Positions 35,415-43,962 of a stretch of 64,000 bases of DNA are shown piece by piece. Both the position numbers and the translations under genes were made by a program. The notes under the pieces were generated by a model. It was not told the DNA's origin. It ran no database searches and saw only the letters and a program-made list of their open reading frames with translations. The DNA comes from Arenibacter echinorum. GTDB lineage: Bacteria > Bacteroidota > Bacteroidia > Flavobacteriales > Flavobacteriaceae. Positions within the stretch are counted from its first letter, which is position 1. Every line of letters begins with the position of its first letter. The stretch spans positions 248,001 to 312,000 of the forward strand of contig NZ_QLLN01000002.1 of NCBI RefSeq assembly GCF_003259375.1, in the 5' to 3' direction.

Positions 35415-35502
35415 TCAGTCTACAGTTATCCGTCTACAGCTTTTGGTCTTTAATCCTTAAAACTGTACCTGAATACTTTTTACTGCAAACTGCAAACTGA
35501 AA
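35415..35502 (+). repeat. Spacer of degenerate short repeats between moxR and the DUF58 gene
   Basis: GTCTACAG occurs twice at the start and ACTGCAA/ACTGAAA occurs in tandem at the end (actgcaaactgcaaactg). These short units resemble microsatellite-like filler seen in flavobacterial spacers. No gene or hairpin is evident. Confidence 0.5.
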
Positions 35503-36369
35503 ATGGATACCAAGGAATTATTAAAAAAAGTTCGCAAGATCGAAATAAAGACGAGGCGTCTATCCGACCATATTTTTGGCGGGGAATACCACTCGACTTT
35601 TAAGGGAAGGGGTATGACTTTTAGTGAGGTGCGCCAATATCAATTTGGCGATGATGTTAGATCCATAGATTGGAACGTAACCGCACGCTATAACGAACCC
35701 TATGTAAAGGTATTTGAAGAGGAAAGAGAACTTACCATGATGCTTATGGTAGATGTAAGCGGCTCAGAACTTTTTGGTACCAACAATCAGTTTAAAAAGG
35801 AAATTATTACCGAAATTTCTGCTACGCTGGCATATTCAGCACTTCAGAACAATGATAAAGTTGGACTTCTTTTGTTTACCAATGAAGTGGAACTTTACAT
35901 TCCACCAAAAAAAGGAAAAAGTCACGCCCTTAGAATAATACGGGAATTGCTGGAGTTTTCGCCCAAGAGCAGCGAAACCGATTTGGGAGCTGCCTTAAAA
36001 TTCCTTACCAACGTAATGAAGAAGAAAGCAATTGTCTTTGTACTCTCGGATTTTATTACCGATGACTACCTTCAAACCTTGCGTATTACAGGTAAAAAGC
36101 ACGATCTTACAGGTATTAGGGTGTTTGACGAAAGGGAAGAGACCATCCCAAATTTAGGCATGGTACAAATGCAGGATGCCGAAACGGGCGCTATTCAATT
36201 GGTGAATACCCAGTCCAAAAAAGTAAGGATGGCCTATGGCAAACACTATAGTGAGCGCGTGGCCTATTTTCAGGAGACTTTTACCAAATCTGGTTGTGGG
36301 GTGTTGAGTTGTAGGGTGGATGAAAGTTATGTAAAGAAATTATTGGGCTATTTTAAGAGAAGAGGTTGA
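35503..36369 (+). CDS. DUF58 domain protein of the bat operon
   Basis: A 288-aa protein with the DUF58 signature GDDVRSIDWNVTARYNEPYVK near residues 50-70, preceded by the conserved RLSDHIFGGEYHSTFKGRG, and a degenerate VWA fold (MMLMVDVSGSELFGT). Such proteins always sit between moxR and the VWA genes and are thought to be MoxR clients or adaptors. No membrane segment here, so cytoplasmic. The next gene starts 5 bp later. Confidence 0.9.
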   Translation: MDTKELLKKVRKIEIKTRRLSDHIFGGEYHSTFKGRGMTFSEVRQYQFGDDVRSIDWNVTARYNEPYVKVFEEERELTMMLMVDVSGSELFGTNNQFKKEIITEISATLAYSALQNNDKVGLLLFTNEVELYIPPKKGKSHALRIIRELLEFSPKSSETDLGAALKFLTNVMKKKAIVFVLSDFITDDYLQTLRITGKKHDLTGIRVFDEREETIPNLGMVQMQDAETGAIQLVNTQSKKVRMAYGKHYSERVAYFQETFTKSGCGVLSCRVDESYVKKLLGYFKRRG

Positions 36370-36374
36370 TTTAA

Positions 36375-38030
36375 ATGAGGAACTTAAATTTGAGCATTAT
36401 AAATAGTTATTCGTATTTTCTACGATATATTACATTGTGTCTACTATTTGCTTCGGCACAAGGTTTTTCCCAAAATAACCCCACCATTGTGTCAGGGGTG
36501 GATACTACCTATATAAAGATTGGCGAACAGATCAATTTTAAGGTCACCGTAGAAACAGATTCAACAGCCCAGGTAATCTTCCCTGAAGGCCAAACCTTTT
36601 CACCATTGGAAACCGTGGAAGCCCTAAAGACCGATACGGTTAAAAAAATGGACAGGATGACCCTGCAAAAAATCTATGCCCTGACCCAATTTGATTCCGG
36701 TTCCTACACCCTTCCAAGACAACAGATTATGGTAAACGGAAAACCGTTTTTTACCGATTCCATAAAAATTGATGTTGCTACGGTACCCGTCGATACCTTG
36801 GCGCAGAAGATGTACGACATAAAACCCATTATAAATGTAGAAAAATCGAACGGGGCCCTTTGGAGAATCCTCCTTTGGGTACTGGGTATTTTAATTTTGG
36901 CCGGGGCAGCATTATATTGGTTCGTATTCAGAAAAAAACCATTGAGCGAAGAGGAAAAAGTAGCCCTATTACCTCCTTTTGACCGTGCTATCCTTGGTTT
37001 AAAACAATTGGAAAAATCAAAATATTTAATTCAGGACGATTATAAATCCTATTATTCCGAGTTAACGGACATTGTGAGATCCTACTTGGAAGAAGATGTT
37101 CATGTTACCGCATTGGAGAGTACTACGGACCAATTGATAGATAAATTGGAAATGATGAAGGATGCTGGTCAATTGAAACTGGACCATGAGACCATACAAC
37201 AGTTCAAAAAGGTTTTACAGACCTCAGATTTGGTAAAATTTGCAAAATCCAAGCCGGAGTCGTCAGCAGCCGAACTGGATAGAAAATCTGTGGAGCAGAT
37301 TGTGATCAAGACCAAAGAAGCCATTCCAGAACCTACTGAAGAGGAGTTATTGCAACGGGAAGAGTATTTGGAGGAGCTGGAACGCAAGAAACAGAAGAAA
37401 AAAATAGTAATTGTTGCTGTCACTGCGGTATTTGTACTATTAATTTCCACGGTAGCAGCAATAGGTTACTACGGATTTGGACAAGTAAAGGATACCGTTT
37501 TGGGACACCCGACCAAAGAATTATTGGAAGGGGAATGGGTACAAAGCGATTACGGTTTTCCCCCTATTAGTTTACAGACCCCAAAAGTCTTGTTGCGACA
37601 AGCGGTAAAACTCCCGCCAGAAGCCCAAGCCTCCATCAAAGAAATGCAGGCATTTGCCTATAGGAGCTCTGTTGGACTTTTCACCATTGGCGCCACATCT
37701 ATTACGTTGGCACAACCGGAAGAACCGGATTTTGAAAAGGCCTCCGAACAGATTTTGAAAAATTTTGAAAATCAAGGTGCCAGGAACATCACTACCAAGC
37801 AAGAAGCTTTTTCTACCCTTACAGGGGTTAAAGGTGTTAAACTTTACGGAAGTGCAAAATTTGCAGTGCCCGAATCCAAAGAATTGATCTCTGGGAACTA
37901 CATGGTCCTATTTTTTGGCGGTAAAGGTTTTCAGCAAAATGTAATCTTGACATGGTTGGAAGATGACCACTATGCAGACCAGATAGTAGACCGAATATTA
38001 AATTCAGTAGAAGTAAAAACGAGCTTATAG
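36375..38030 (+). CDS. Bat-operon membrane protein (BatD-like N-terminus)
   Basis: A 551-aa protein with a signal peptide ending FSQ, a periplasmic beta domain (about residues 30-160, VSGVDTTYIKIGEQINFKV, like the BatD/oxygen-tolerance fold), a membrane segment near 165-185 (LLWVLGILILAGAALYWFVF), a cytoplasmic helical part with SYYSELTDIVRSYLEEDVHVTALESTTDQL, a second membrane segment near 345-365 and a C-terminal domain of about 170 residues. The middle helical part is also found in bat-operon proteins. It lies between the DUF58 gene and batA, with the batA ATG directly after its stop. Function is not established. Confidence 0.8.
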   Translation: MRNLNLSIINSYSYFLRYITLCLLFASAQGFSQNNPTIVSGVDTTYIKIGEQINFKVTVETDSTAQVIFPEGQTFSPLETVEALKTDTVKKMDRMTLQKIYALTQFDSGSYTLPRQQIMVNGKPFFTDSIKIDVATVPVDTLAQKMYDIKPIINVEKSNGALWRILLWVLGILILAGAALYWFVFRKKPLSEEEKVALLPPFDRAILGLKQLEKSKYLIQDDYKSYYSELTDIVRSYLEEDVHVTALESTTDQLIDKLEMMKDAGQLKLDHETIQQFKKVLQTSDLVKFAKSKPESSAAELDRKSVEQIVIKTKEAIPEPTEEELLQREEYLEELERKKQKKKIVIVAVTAVFVLLISTVAAIGYYGFGQVKDTVLGHPTKELLEGEWVQSDYGFPPISLQTPKVLLRQAVKLPPEAQASIKEMQAFAYRSSVGLFTIGATSITLAQPEEPDFEKASEQILKNFENQGARNITTKQEAFSTLTGVKGVKLYGSAKFAVPESKELISGNYMVLFFGGKGFQQNVILTWLEDDHYADQIVDRILNSVEVKTSL

Positions 38031-39029
38031 ATGTTTGAGAATATTTCCTTTGCGAACCCACAATTTTTTTGGTTGTTACTACTACTTCCAGTGGCAATGC
38101 TTTGGTATTTCTTTAAAAGAAGGGAACAGACCGCTTCTTTAAAAATGTCGAGCATCAAGGGCTTCCCCAAAGGTAACATATTGCCCAAATTAAAACCGGC
38201 GCTGTTTGTAATGCGCTTGTTGGCATTGGCCGCTATCATAGTTGCAATGGCGAGACCACAGACCGAGGATATCTCCACAAGGACCAAAACTACAAAAGGC
38301 ATCGATATTGTTATGGCCATCGATGTTTCCTCCAGTATGTTGGCCAAAGATCTAAAGCCGTATAGATTAGCAGCACTTAAAAAAGTAGCGGCCGATTTTA
38401 TTAGCGAAAGACCCAACGATAGGATAGGCCTGGTGGCCTATGCAGGGGAAAGCTATACCAAAACGCCTATTACAAGTGATAAATCCATAGTTTTAAGGGC
38501 TTTGGACGAAATAACTTATGGACAATTAAATGATGGAACCGCTATTGGGATGGGACTTGCTACCTCTGTCAACAGACTTAAGGAAAGTAAGGCTTTGAGC
38601 AAAGTAATTATACTTCTCACAGACGGAGTAAACAATTCGGGATTTATAGAGCCCCAAACCGCCGCAGATCTGGCAGTGGAGTTCGGAATTAAAACCTACA
38701 CTATTGGTATTGGTACCAACGGAAACGCCATGACCCCCATTGCATATAATGCCGACGGATCCTTCAGATATGGGATGCGGGAGGTAGAAATAGACGAAAG
38801 CCTATTGAAATCGATAGCGGAAACAACTGGCGGGCAGTATTTTAGAGCCACCGACAATAAAAAACTGGAGGCCATTTACGAGGAGATAAATAAGTTGGAA
38901 AAAACAGAGGTAGAGGAGTTTAAATACTACAAATACGAAGAAAGATTTAGACCTTGGGTCTATTTGGCAGGGGTTTTGCTCTTGTTGGAATGGCTGGCAA
39001 GGAACACCTTGTTCAGGAGTTTTATTTAA
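38031..39029 (+). CDS. batA: VWA-domain membrane protein BatA
   Basis: A 332-aa protein with two N-terminal membrane segments (residues about 12-28 and 57-75), a von Willebrand A domain (about 88-290) and a C-terminal membrane segment near 308-325. The metal-ion-dependent adhesion site is complete: DVSSS (AIDVSSSMLAKD), a Thr in the following TPITSDKS loop and TDG in LLTDGVNNSG. BatA-type proteins are thought to be assembled with MoxR and support envelope stress resistance and aerotolerance in Bacteroides. It is followed after 51 bp by batB. Confidence 0.92.
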   Translation: MFENISFANPQFFWLLLLLPVAMLWYFFKRREQTASLKMSSIKGFPKGNILPKLKPALFVMRLLALAAIIVAMARPQTEDISTRTKTTKGIDIVMAIDVSSSMLAKDLKPYRLAALKKVAADFISERPNDRIGLVAYAGESYTKTPITSDKSIVLRALDEITYGQLNDGTAIGMGLATSVNRLKESKALSKVIILLTDGVNNSGFIEPQTAADLAVEFGIKTYTIGIGTNGNAMTPIAYNADGSFRYGMREVEIDESLLKSIAETTGGQYFRATDNKKLEAIYEEINKLEKTEVEEFKYYKYEERFRPWVYLAGVLLLLEWLARNTLFRSFI

Positions 39030-39080
39030 TATCAAAGAACTAGTTTTGGAGGGAATTGATTTAAAAAGGAAGAATACAAA

Positions 39081-40118
39081 ATGATTCAGTTAGACGAAAA
39101 ATCATATTTATACCTGTTATCCATTATTCCGGTGATGGTGGTTCTATTTGTGTTCCTTCAAATCTGGAAAAAAAGAACACAGAAAAAGTTTGCAGACCTT
39201 AGTCTTTTAAAGCGATTGACTCCTGACAGGTCCAACTTCAAATCCACCTTAAAATTAATTTTTATTCTATTGGGAATAGCCTCGTTGACCATGGCATTGG
39301 TCAACCCAAAGATAGGCACCAAATTGGAAACGGTTAAAAGGGAAGGGGTAGATATTGTGTTTGCAGTAGATGTTTCCAAAAGTATGTTGGCCGAGGATAT
39401 AGCCCCTAATAGGTTGGAAAAGGCCAAACGTCTGGTTTCCGAGATTATCAATCAACTTGCGAGTGACAGAATTGGAATTATTGCATATGCCGGACAAGCA
39501 TTTCCCCAACTCCCTATAACGACCGATTACGGAGCCGCCAAAATGTTCTTGCAAAACATGAACACCGATATGCTTTCCTCCCAAGGAACGGCTATTGACC
39601 AGGCCATTGAATTGGCATCGACTTATTATGACGATGAGGAACAAACCAACCGTGTGCTTTTCATTATCTCGGACGGGGAAGACCATTCGGAAGGGGATGT
39701 ATCCAATGCCGTTGAGGATGCCACCAATGAAGGCATAAGGGTATTCACCATTGGGGTAGGAAAAGCAAAAGGAGCTCCCATACCCCTAAAAAGAAACGGT
39801 ATTGTTGAAAGCCTAAAAAAAGACAACCAAGGCGAAGTGGTCATTACAAAATTAAATGAAGACGTGCTTCAAGAAATTGCCGATGAGGGCAATGGGGAAT
39901 ACATAAACGGCGAAAACACTGAAGAAGCAGTTGCCTTTATTAAGGAGCAATTGAACCAGATGGACAAGAAAGAATTTGAGGCCAAACAATTTGCCGAATT
40001 CAAAGATCAATTCCAGTGGTTTTTGGCCGCGGGCCTTTTATTCTTATTTTTAGACATTTTTGTCCTGGATAGAAAAACGAAGTGGCTTAAAAAATTAAAT
40101 CTGTTTAACGAGCGATAA
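39081..40118 (+). CDS. batB: VWA-domain membrane protein BatB
   Basis: A 345-aa paralogue of BatA with the same layout: N-terminal membrane segments (about 10-25 and 55-72), VWA domain with DVSKS (AVDVSKSMLAED) and SDGEDHSEG, and a C-terminal membrane segment near 315-330. The MIDAS residues are intact; the TDG of BatA is SDG here. It is expected to form a complex with BatA in the inner membrane. A 13-bp spacer leads to batC. Confidence 0.92.
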   Translation: MIQLDEKSYLYLLSIIPVMVVLFVFLQIWKKRTQKKFADLSLLKRLTPDRSNFKSTLKLIFILLGIASLTMALVNPKIGTKLETVKREGVDIVFAVDVSKSMLAEDIAPNRLEKAKRLVSEIINQLASDRIGIIAYAGQAFPQLPITTDYGAAKMFLQNMNTDMLSSQGTAIDQAIELASTYYDDEEQTNRVLFIISDGEDHSEGDVSNAVEDATNEGIRVFTIGVGKAKGAPIPLKRNGIVESLKKDNQGEVVITKLNEDVLQEIADEGNGEYINGENTEEAVAFIKEQLNQMDKKEFEAKQFAEFKDQFQWFLAAGLLFLFLDIFVLDRKTKWLKKLNLFNER

Positions 40119-40131
40119 ACGCAGTAGGATT

Positions 40132-40986
40132 ATGAAAAAGATAGCATTTATCATTATTTTGATCGGAAGTCTTGTCCAAGCGCAGGAAGTGGATAAGGAA
40201 AAGGAAAAATCACTTAAAATTGCCAACAACTATACTTGGGAGGGAAATAAAGACCTGTCCGAAAGCAATTTTGTAAATGCCGAAGCCAATTATAGAAGGG
40301 CTATCTCCAAGAGTGCTGAAAACGGTATAGCTCCCTATAATTTAGGGAACGCCTATTATGAAAACGAAACCTATAGCGAAGCCTTCGGCAGATTTAAGCA
40401 GGCGGGAGAAAATGCCACCAGCAAAAAGGACAAGCACATGGCATACCATAACATGGGCAATGTCTTTATGAAAAACAAAGAATACCAAAAAGCGGTAGAT
40501 GCCTATAAAGAAGCTTTAAGGAACGACCCTACGGATGAAGAGACCCGTTACAATTTGGCTTTGGCCAAGGAAATGCTAAAAAAGCAACAGGAAGAAGAAC
40601 AAAAAAATGATCAGAATAAGGACGACCAAAACCAGGAAGACCAAAAAGATCAAAAGGACCAGAACCAGGATAAAAAGGAAGGAGACCAGAACGAGGACAA
40701 TAAAGGCGACCAAAAAGAGGAAAACCAGGGCGACAAGAAGGAAGAGGGAGATAATGGCGAACAAGAGAAAGAAGACAATAAAGAAGGTGAAGGAGATGAT
40801 GAAGAGAAAAACAACGAGCCCTATAACGCAGAAGAGCAGAAGCAACAACCAAGACCTAACCAATTATCTCCTCAGCAAGTGAAAAACTTATTGGAGGCCA
40901 TGCAGAACGAGGAGAAAAAAGTACAGGAAAAAATTGATGCACAAAAAGTAAAAGGTGCAAAAATGCAAAATGAAAAAGACTGGTAA
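40132..40986 (+). CDS. batC: TPR protein BatC with a long charged low-complexity tail
   Basis: A 284-aa exported protein: signal peptide ending VQAQ, three TPR units (about residues 38-145, YNLGNAYYE, YHNMGNVFM, YNLALAKEM) and then about 100 residues almost wholly D, E, K, N and Q (145-245) before a short basic C-terminus. The low-complexity segment of this kind is common in BatC proteins. It likely serves as a periplasmic scaffold for BatA/BatB. The tail makes long open frames on the opposite strand that are not genes. Confidence 0.88.
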   Translation: MKKIAFIIILIGSLVQAQEVDKEKEKSLKIANNYTWEGNKDLSESNFVNAEANYRRAISKSAENGIAPYNLGNAYYENETYSEAFGRFKQAGENATSKKDKHMAYHNMGNVFMKNKEYQKAVDAYKEALRNDPTDEETRYNLALAKEMLKKQQEEEQKNDQNKDDQNQEDQKDQKDQNQDKKEGDQNEDNKGDQKEENQGDKKEEGDNGEQEKEDNKEGEGDDEEKNNEPYNAEEQKQQPRPNQLSPQQVKNLLEAMQNEEKKVQEKIDAQKVKGAKMQNEKDW

Positions 40987-40991
40987 TACAC

Positions 40992-42770
40992 GTGAATATT
41001 AAAAGATACATATCGTTACTTTCATTGTTGTTCCTAGGTATACTCTCGTATGCCCAGAATGATGAAACCGTTACCTTCGAAATGAATCTCAGCAAGGATG
41101 TGTTGGGCATTAACGAACGTCTAAGGGTAGACTTTACCATGAATAGGGATGGGGATAATTTTGTGCCGCCGGATTTTGAAGGTTTCAGGGTGCTTATGGG
41201 CCCTTCCCAATCCATTAGCTCCTCATGGGTGAACGGGGTTAGGAGCTTTTCCAAAACCTACACCTATACGCTTGCACCTACGGCAAGGGGAAAATTTACC
41301 ATTAAGCAGGCCACGATTGTCATAAAGGGTGAAACCTATAAATCGCTCCCCAAAGAAGTGGAGGTTACCGCTGCAGTCGAAAGACCGGACGGGGAAAAAA
41401 CGGTCGATGATGTTGCGGACGAAAGCTTACATCTGGTAGCCGAAATATCCAAAACCAGCCCATATTTAAATGAAGCTGTTACAGTAGTTTATAAACTTTA
41501 CGCAAGTCCTTCTATAGACGTCACCAATTTTAGGGCGCTGGACAACCCTAAATACAACAATTTCTGGAGCCAGGATATTCCAGTCACCAAATACGATGTA
41601 CAGAATACTACCTTTGATGGTAAGTCTTATAGATCCGTAATTTTAAAAAGGGTAGTTTTATATCCACAGAGAACGGGAGAATTGGAAATTGAGCCACTTT
41701 CACTGGATGTAAGTCTCCAGGTTCCCACCAACAAACGGGATTTCTTTGGGGGAAGAATATTTGCCCAAACCAACAAGACCGTATCCGCTGGCAATAGGAA
41801 AATTAATGTAAAACCTTTGCCTACAGAAGGCAAACCGACGGATTTTAGTGGTGCGGTAGGAGAATTCCAATTTTCGGTGACCACCAGTAAGACCCAACTA
41901 AATGCATCAGAATCCCTGCAGGCCAAAGTTGCCATAAATGGTAAGGGAAATTTAAAACTCTTCGAAATTCCAAGTTTAAATCTCCCTAGTTCCTTGGAAG
42001 TATATGATCCAGAGTTCAACGAAAGTGTTCGTACTACCCTGTCCGGCATGGAAGGAAATGTAAGCAATAGTTACACGGTAGTGCCCACGTTCAAGGGCAA
42101 GTATCCCATTCCTAGCATAGCCTTTAGCTTTTTCAACCCTAAGACTGAAAAATATCAAACCTTGAGTTCAGGGGAAATTATGATCAATGTGCTTGAAGGC
42201 CCCACAAGCGGAGCCGCAGATAACACTGGTTCTATTTCCAATAATAAACAAAGGGTGGTGGCTACGGGAGATCAATTTGTATTCAATAAAATAAAACCAA
42301 ATCTAACTACCATCAATAATCAATACTTTTTTGGTTCTAGAAGCTTTTTTCTTTGGTGGCTACTACCGATTCTATTAATTCCTCTGGCTATCGTATTTGG
42401 CAAAAAAAGAGAGGCCATTGCCAGTGACGTGGAAGGAAACAAGATTAAACGTGCCAATAAATTGGCGAAGAAATACCTATCTGCGGCCAAAAAAGCATTG
42501 GGGTCCAAGGAGTCATTTTATGTGGCCTTGGAAAAGGCATTGCACAATTATTTGAAAGCCAAACTTAAAATTGAGACATCAGAATTCAGTAAGGATAAAA
42601 TAGCCTCTTTTCTAAGTGAAAAAAATGTAGACGAAGCCACACGGGAGGGCTTTATGGGCTTACTGAAAAATTGTGAAATGGCCAGATATAGCCCTTTTTC
42701 TGACGTTCAGATGCAACAGGATTACAATAAAGCGAGTGAGGTTATTTCACAACTGGATAAACAAATTTAA
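40992..42770 (+). CDS. batD: BatD, oxygen-tolerance protein
   Basis: A 592-aa inner-membrane protein with a GTG start 5 bp after batC. A signal peptide ending ILSYA is followed by a large periplasmic domain of repeated beta units (residues about 22-445), including VLMGPSQSISSSWVNGVRS, then one membrane segment (about 452-470, FFLWWLLPILLIPLAIVFG) and a helical cytoplasmic tail. This matches the BatD/oxygen-tolerance family. It should dock with BatA/BatB. Its C-terminal ALEKALHNYLKAKLKIETSEF resembles the cytoplasmic helix of the 36.4-kb protein, suggesting the two arose by duplication. Confidence 0.9.
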   Translation: MNIKRYISLLSLLFLGILSYAQNDETVTFEMNLSKDVLGINERLRVDFTMNRDGDNFVPPDFEGFRVLMGPSQSISSSWVNGVRSFSKTYTYTLAPTARGKFTIKQATIVIKGETYKSLPKEVEVTAAVERPDGEKTVDDVADESLHLVAEISKTSPYLNEAVTVVYKLYASPSIDVTNFRALDNPKYNNFWSQDIPVTKYDVQNTTFDGKSYRSVILKRVVLYPQRTGELEIEPLSLDVSLQVPTNKRDFFGGRIFAQTNKTVSAGNRKINVKPLPTEGKPTDFSGAVGEFQFSVTTSKTQLNASESLQAKVAINGKGNLKLFEIPSLNLPSSLEVYDPEFNESVRTTLSGMEGNVSNSYTVVPTFKGKYPIPSIAFSFFNPKTEKYQTLSSGEIMINVLEGPTSGAADNTGSISNNKQRVVATGDQFVFNKIKPNLTTINNQYFFGSRSFFLWWLLPILLIPLAIVFGKKREAIASDVEGNKIKRANKLAKKYLSAAKKALGSKESFYVALEKALHNYLKAKLKIETSEFSKDKIASFLSEKNVDEATREGFMGLLKNCEMARYSPFSDVQMQQDYNKASEVISQLDKQI

Positions 42771-42773
42771 ACA

Positions 42774-43532
42774 ATGGTACGTGTATTAACTATTTTAGCC
42801 TTTTTGGTAAGTACCTTGGGATTTTCCCAAAACGAACAACTTTTTGACGAAGCTACGGCATTTTACAACCAAGGAGAGTATATAAAAGCTGCGGACAATT
42901 ATTTAAAGATATTGGAGAATGGTGAGCATTCGGCCGAACTCTATTTCAATCTGGGCAACACCTATTATAAGCTTAACAAAATTGCCCCTAGCATCTATTA
43001 CTACGAGAAGGCATTATTGTTAAAACCAAATGATCAGGACATTAGGAACAACCTGGCCTATGCTCAAAATATGACTTTGGATGCCATTGAACCCCTGCCC
43101 CAGACTGCTATTTCCAAAATGTATAACAGACTGACTACCTATCTTTCATTTGACCAATGGGCCTATGTTGCAATTGGTTTTATGATGCTTTTTGTATGCT
43201 GTTATATCGCCTTTTATTATTTTAAATTTTCTACCCAAAAACGAATAGCCTTTATAAGCAGCCTTATTTTTCTGCTCTTAACAGTACTGGCGGTTGTTTT
43301 GGCCTATATACAATTTTCCAAATTTGAATCGGAACAACCTGCCATAGTTTTTACTGAAGAAGTTGGTATTAAATCCGAGCCCAACAACAGGAGTCAGGCT
43401 ATTTTTACTTTGCATGCCGGTACCAAGGTCAATGTACTTGAACAATTGAATGACTGGAAAAAAATTGAAATTTCCGATGGCACCACGGGTTGGATTCCAT
43501 CGGAGGATATAAAAGTCCTTAAGGATTTTTAA
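42774..43532 (+). CDS. batE: BatE, TPR and SH3-type domain membrane protein
   Basis: A 252-aa protein closing the operon. Signal peptide ending LGFSQ, then TPR units (about 20-100, YFNLGNTYYKL and SIYYYEKALLLKPNDQDIRNNLAYA), two membrane segments near 125-145 and 158-178, and a C-terminal SH3-type domain starting EVGIKSEPNNRSQAIFTLHAGT and ending TTGWIPSEDIKVL. The start codon lies 3 bp after the batD stop. It is the standard last gene of bat operons. Confidence 0.9.
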   Translation: MVRVLTILAFLVSTLGFSQNEQLFDEATAFYNQGEYIKAADNYLKILENGEHSAELYFNLGNTYYKLNKIAPSIYYYEKALLLKPNDQDIRNNLAYAQNMTLDAIEPLPQTAISKMYNRLTTYLSFDQWAYVAIGFMMLFVCCYIAFYYFKFSTQKRIAFISSLIFLLLTVLAVVLAYIQFSKFESEQPAIVFTEEVGIKSEPNNRSQAIFTLHAGTKVNVLEQLNDWKKIEISDGTTGWIPSEDIKVLKDF

Positions 43533-43565
43533 TATTTCTTTAACGTCTAATAAATCCGTTGGTGT

Positions 43566-43573
43566 TATATTTG
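43566..43573 (+). promoter_or_regulatory. -7 box (TATATTTG) upstream of the small exported protein
   Basis: Exact TAnnTTTG match 18 bp upstream of the ATG at 43591, giving a leader of about 10 nt. It marks a new transcription unit after the bat operon. Confidence 0.5.
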
Positions 43574-43590
43574 CTCTAATTTGTGATTCT

Positions 43591-43887
43591 ATGAAAGTCT
43601 TCGCTCGTATACTTTTGCTTTCCCTATGGCTATTTGCCATAGTGGCTCCGAGCGCGATTACTTTAATGGACATTGACAATCCCGTTATTGTAACCAACCT
43701 TAACGAAGAAGAACAACAAGAAACCGGTAAGAAATCTCCCTTGCAGGAAAAGTTCGTAAACGATAGTTCATCAAATTTTTCTTTAATAGCCCTGTCCCAA
43801 AAATCGATAATGGGTGTATACCACCCAATGGGCCATATCAACATCACCCAAAAAATTCTTCTACCACCACCTGAACATATAAGTTAA
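43591..43887 (+). CDS. Small exported protein of the SulP/carbonic anhydrase locus, unknown
   Basis: A 98-aa protein with a clear signal peptide (VFARILLLSLWLFAIVAPSA, cleavage near residue 22) and no cysteine, so soluble periplasmic. A glutamate/glutamine patch (NEEEQQE) and a C-terminal segment HINITQKILLPPPEHIS are its marked features; His and Pro there could bind metal or a transporter. I do not recognise the family. It lies 75 bp upstream of sulP and has its own -7 box, so it is probably the first gene of that unit. A 6-bp hairpin (GTCCTT/AAGGAC, 43925-43946) lies in the gap. Confidence 0.7.
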   Translation: MKVFARILLLSLWLFAIVAPSAITLMDIDNPVIVTNLNEEEQQETGKKSPLQEKFVNDSSSNFSLIALSQKSIMGVYHPMGHINITQKILLPPPEHIS

Positions 43888-43962
43888 TCTTAAAAGTCAA
43901 ACTATTTCGATTAATTAAAAACTTGTCCTTGATTCCCATTAAGGACTAAATTATTATTTTAT

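Noticed and set aside
40529-40882. Long open frames on both strands over the batC tail
   Set aside because: They arise from the repetitive D/E/K/Q codons of BatC; their translations are low-complexity and have no start context.
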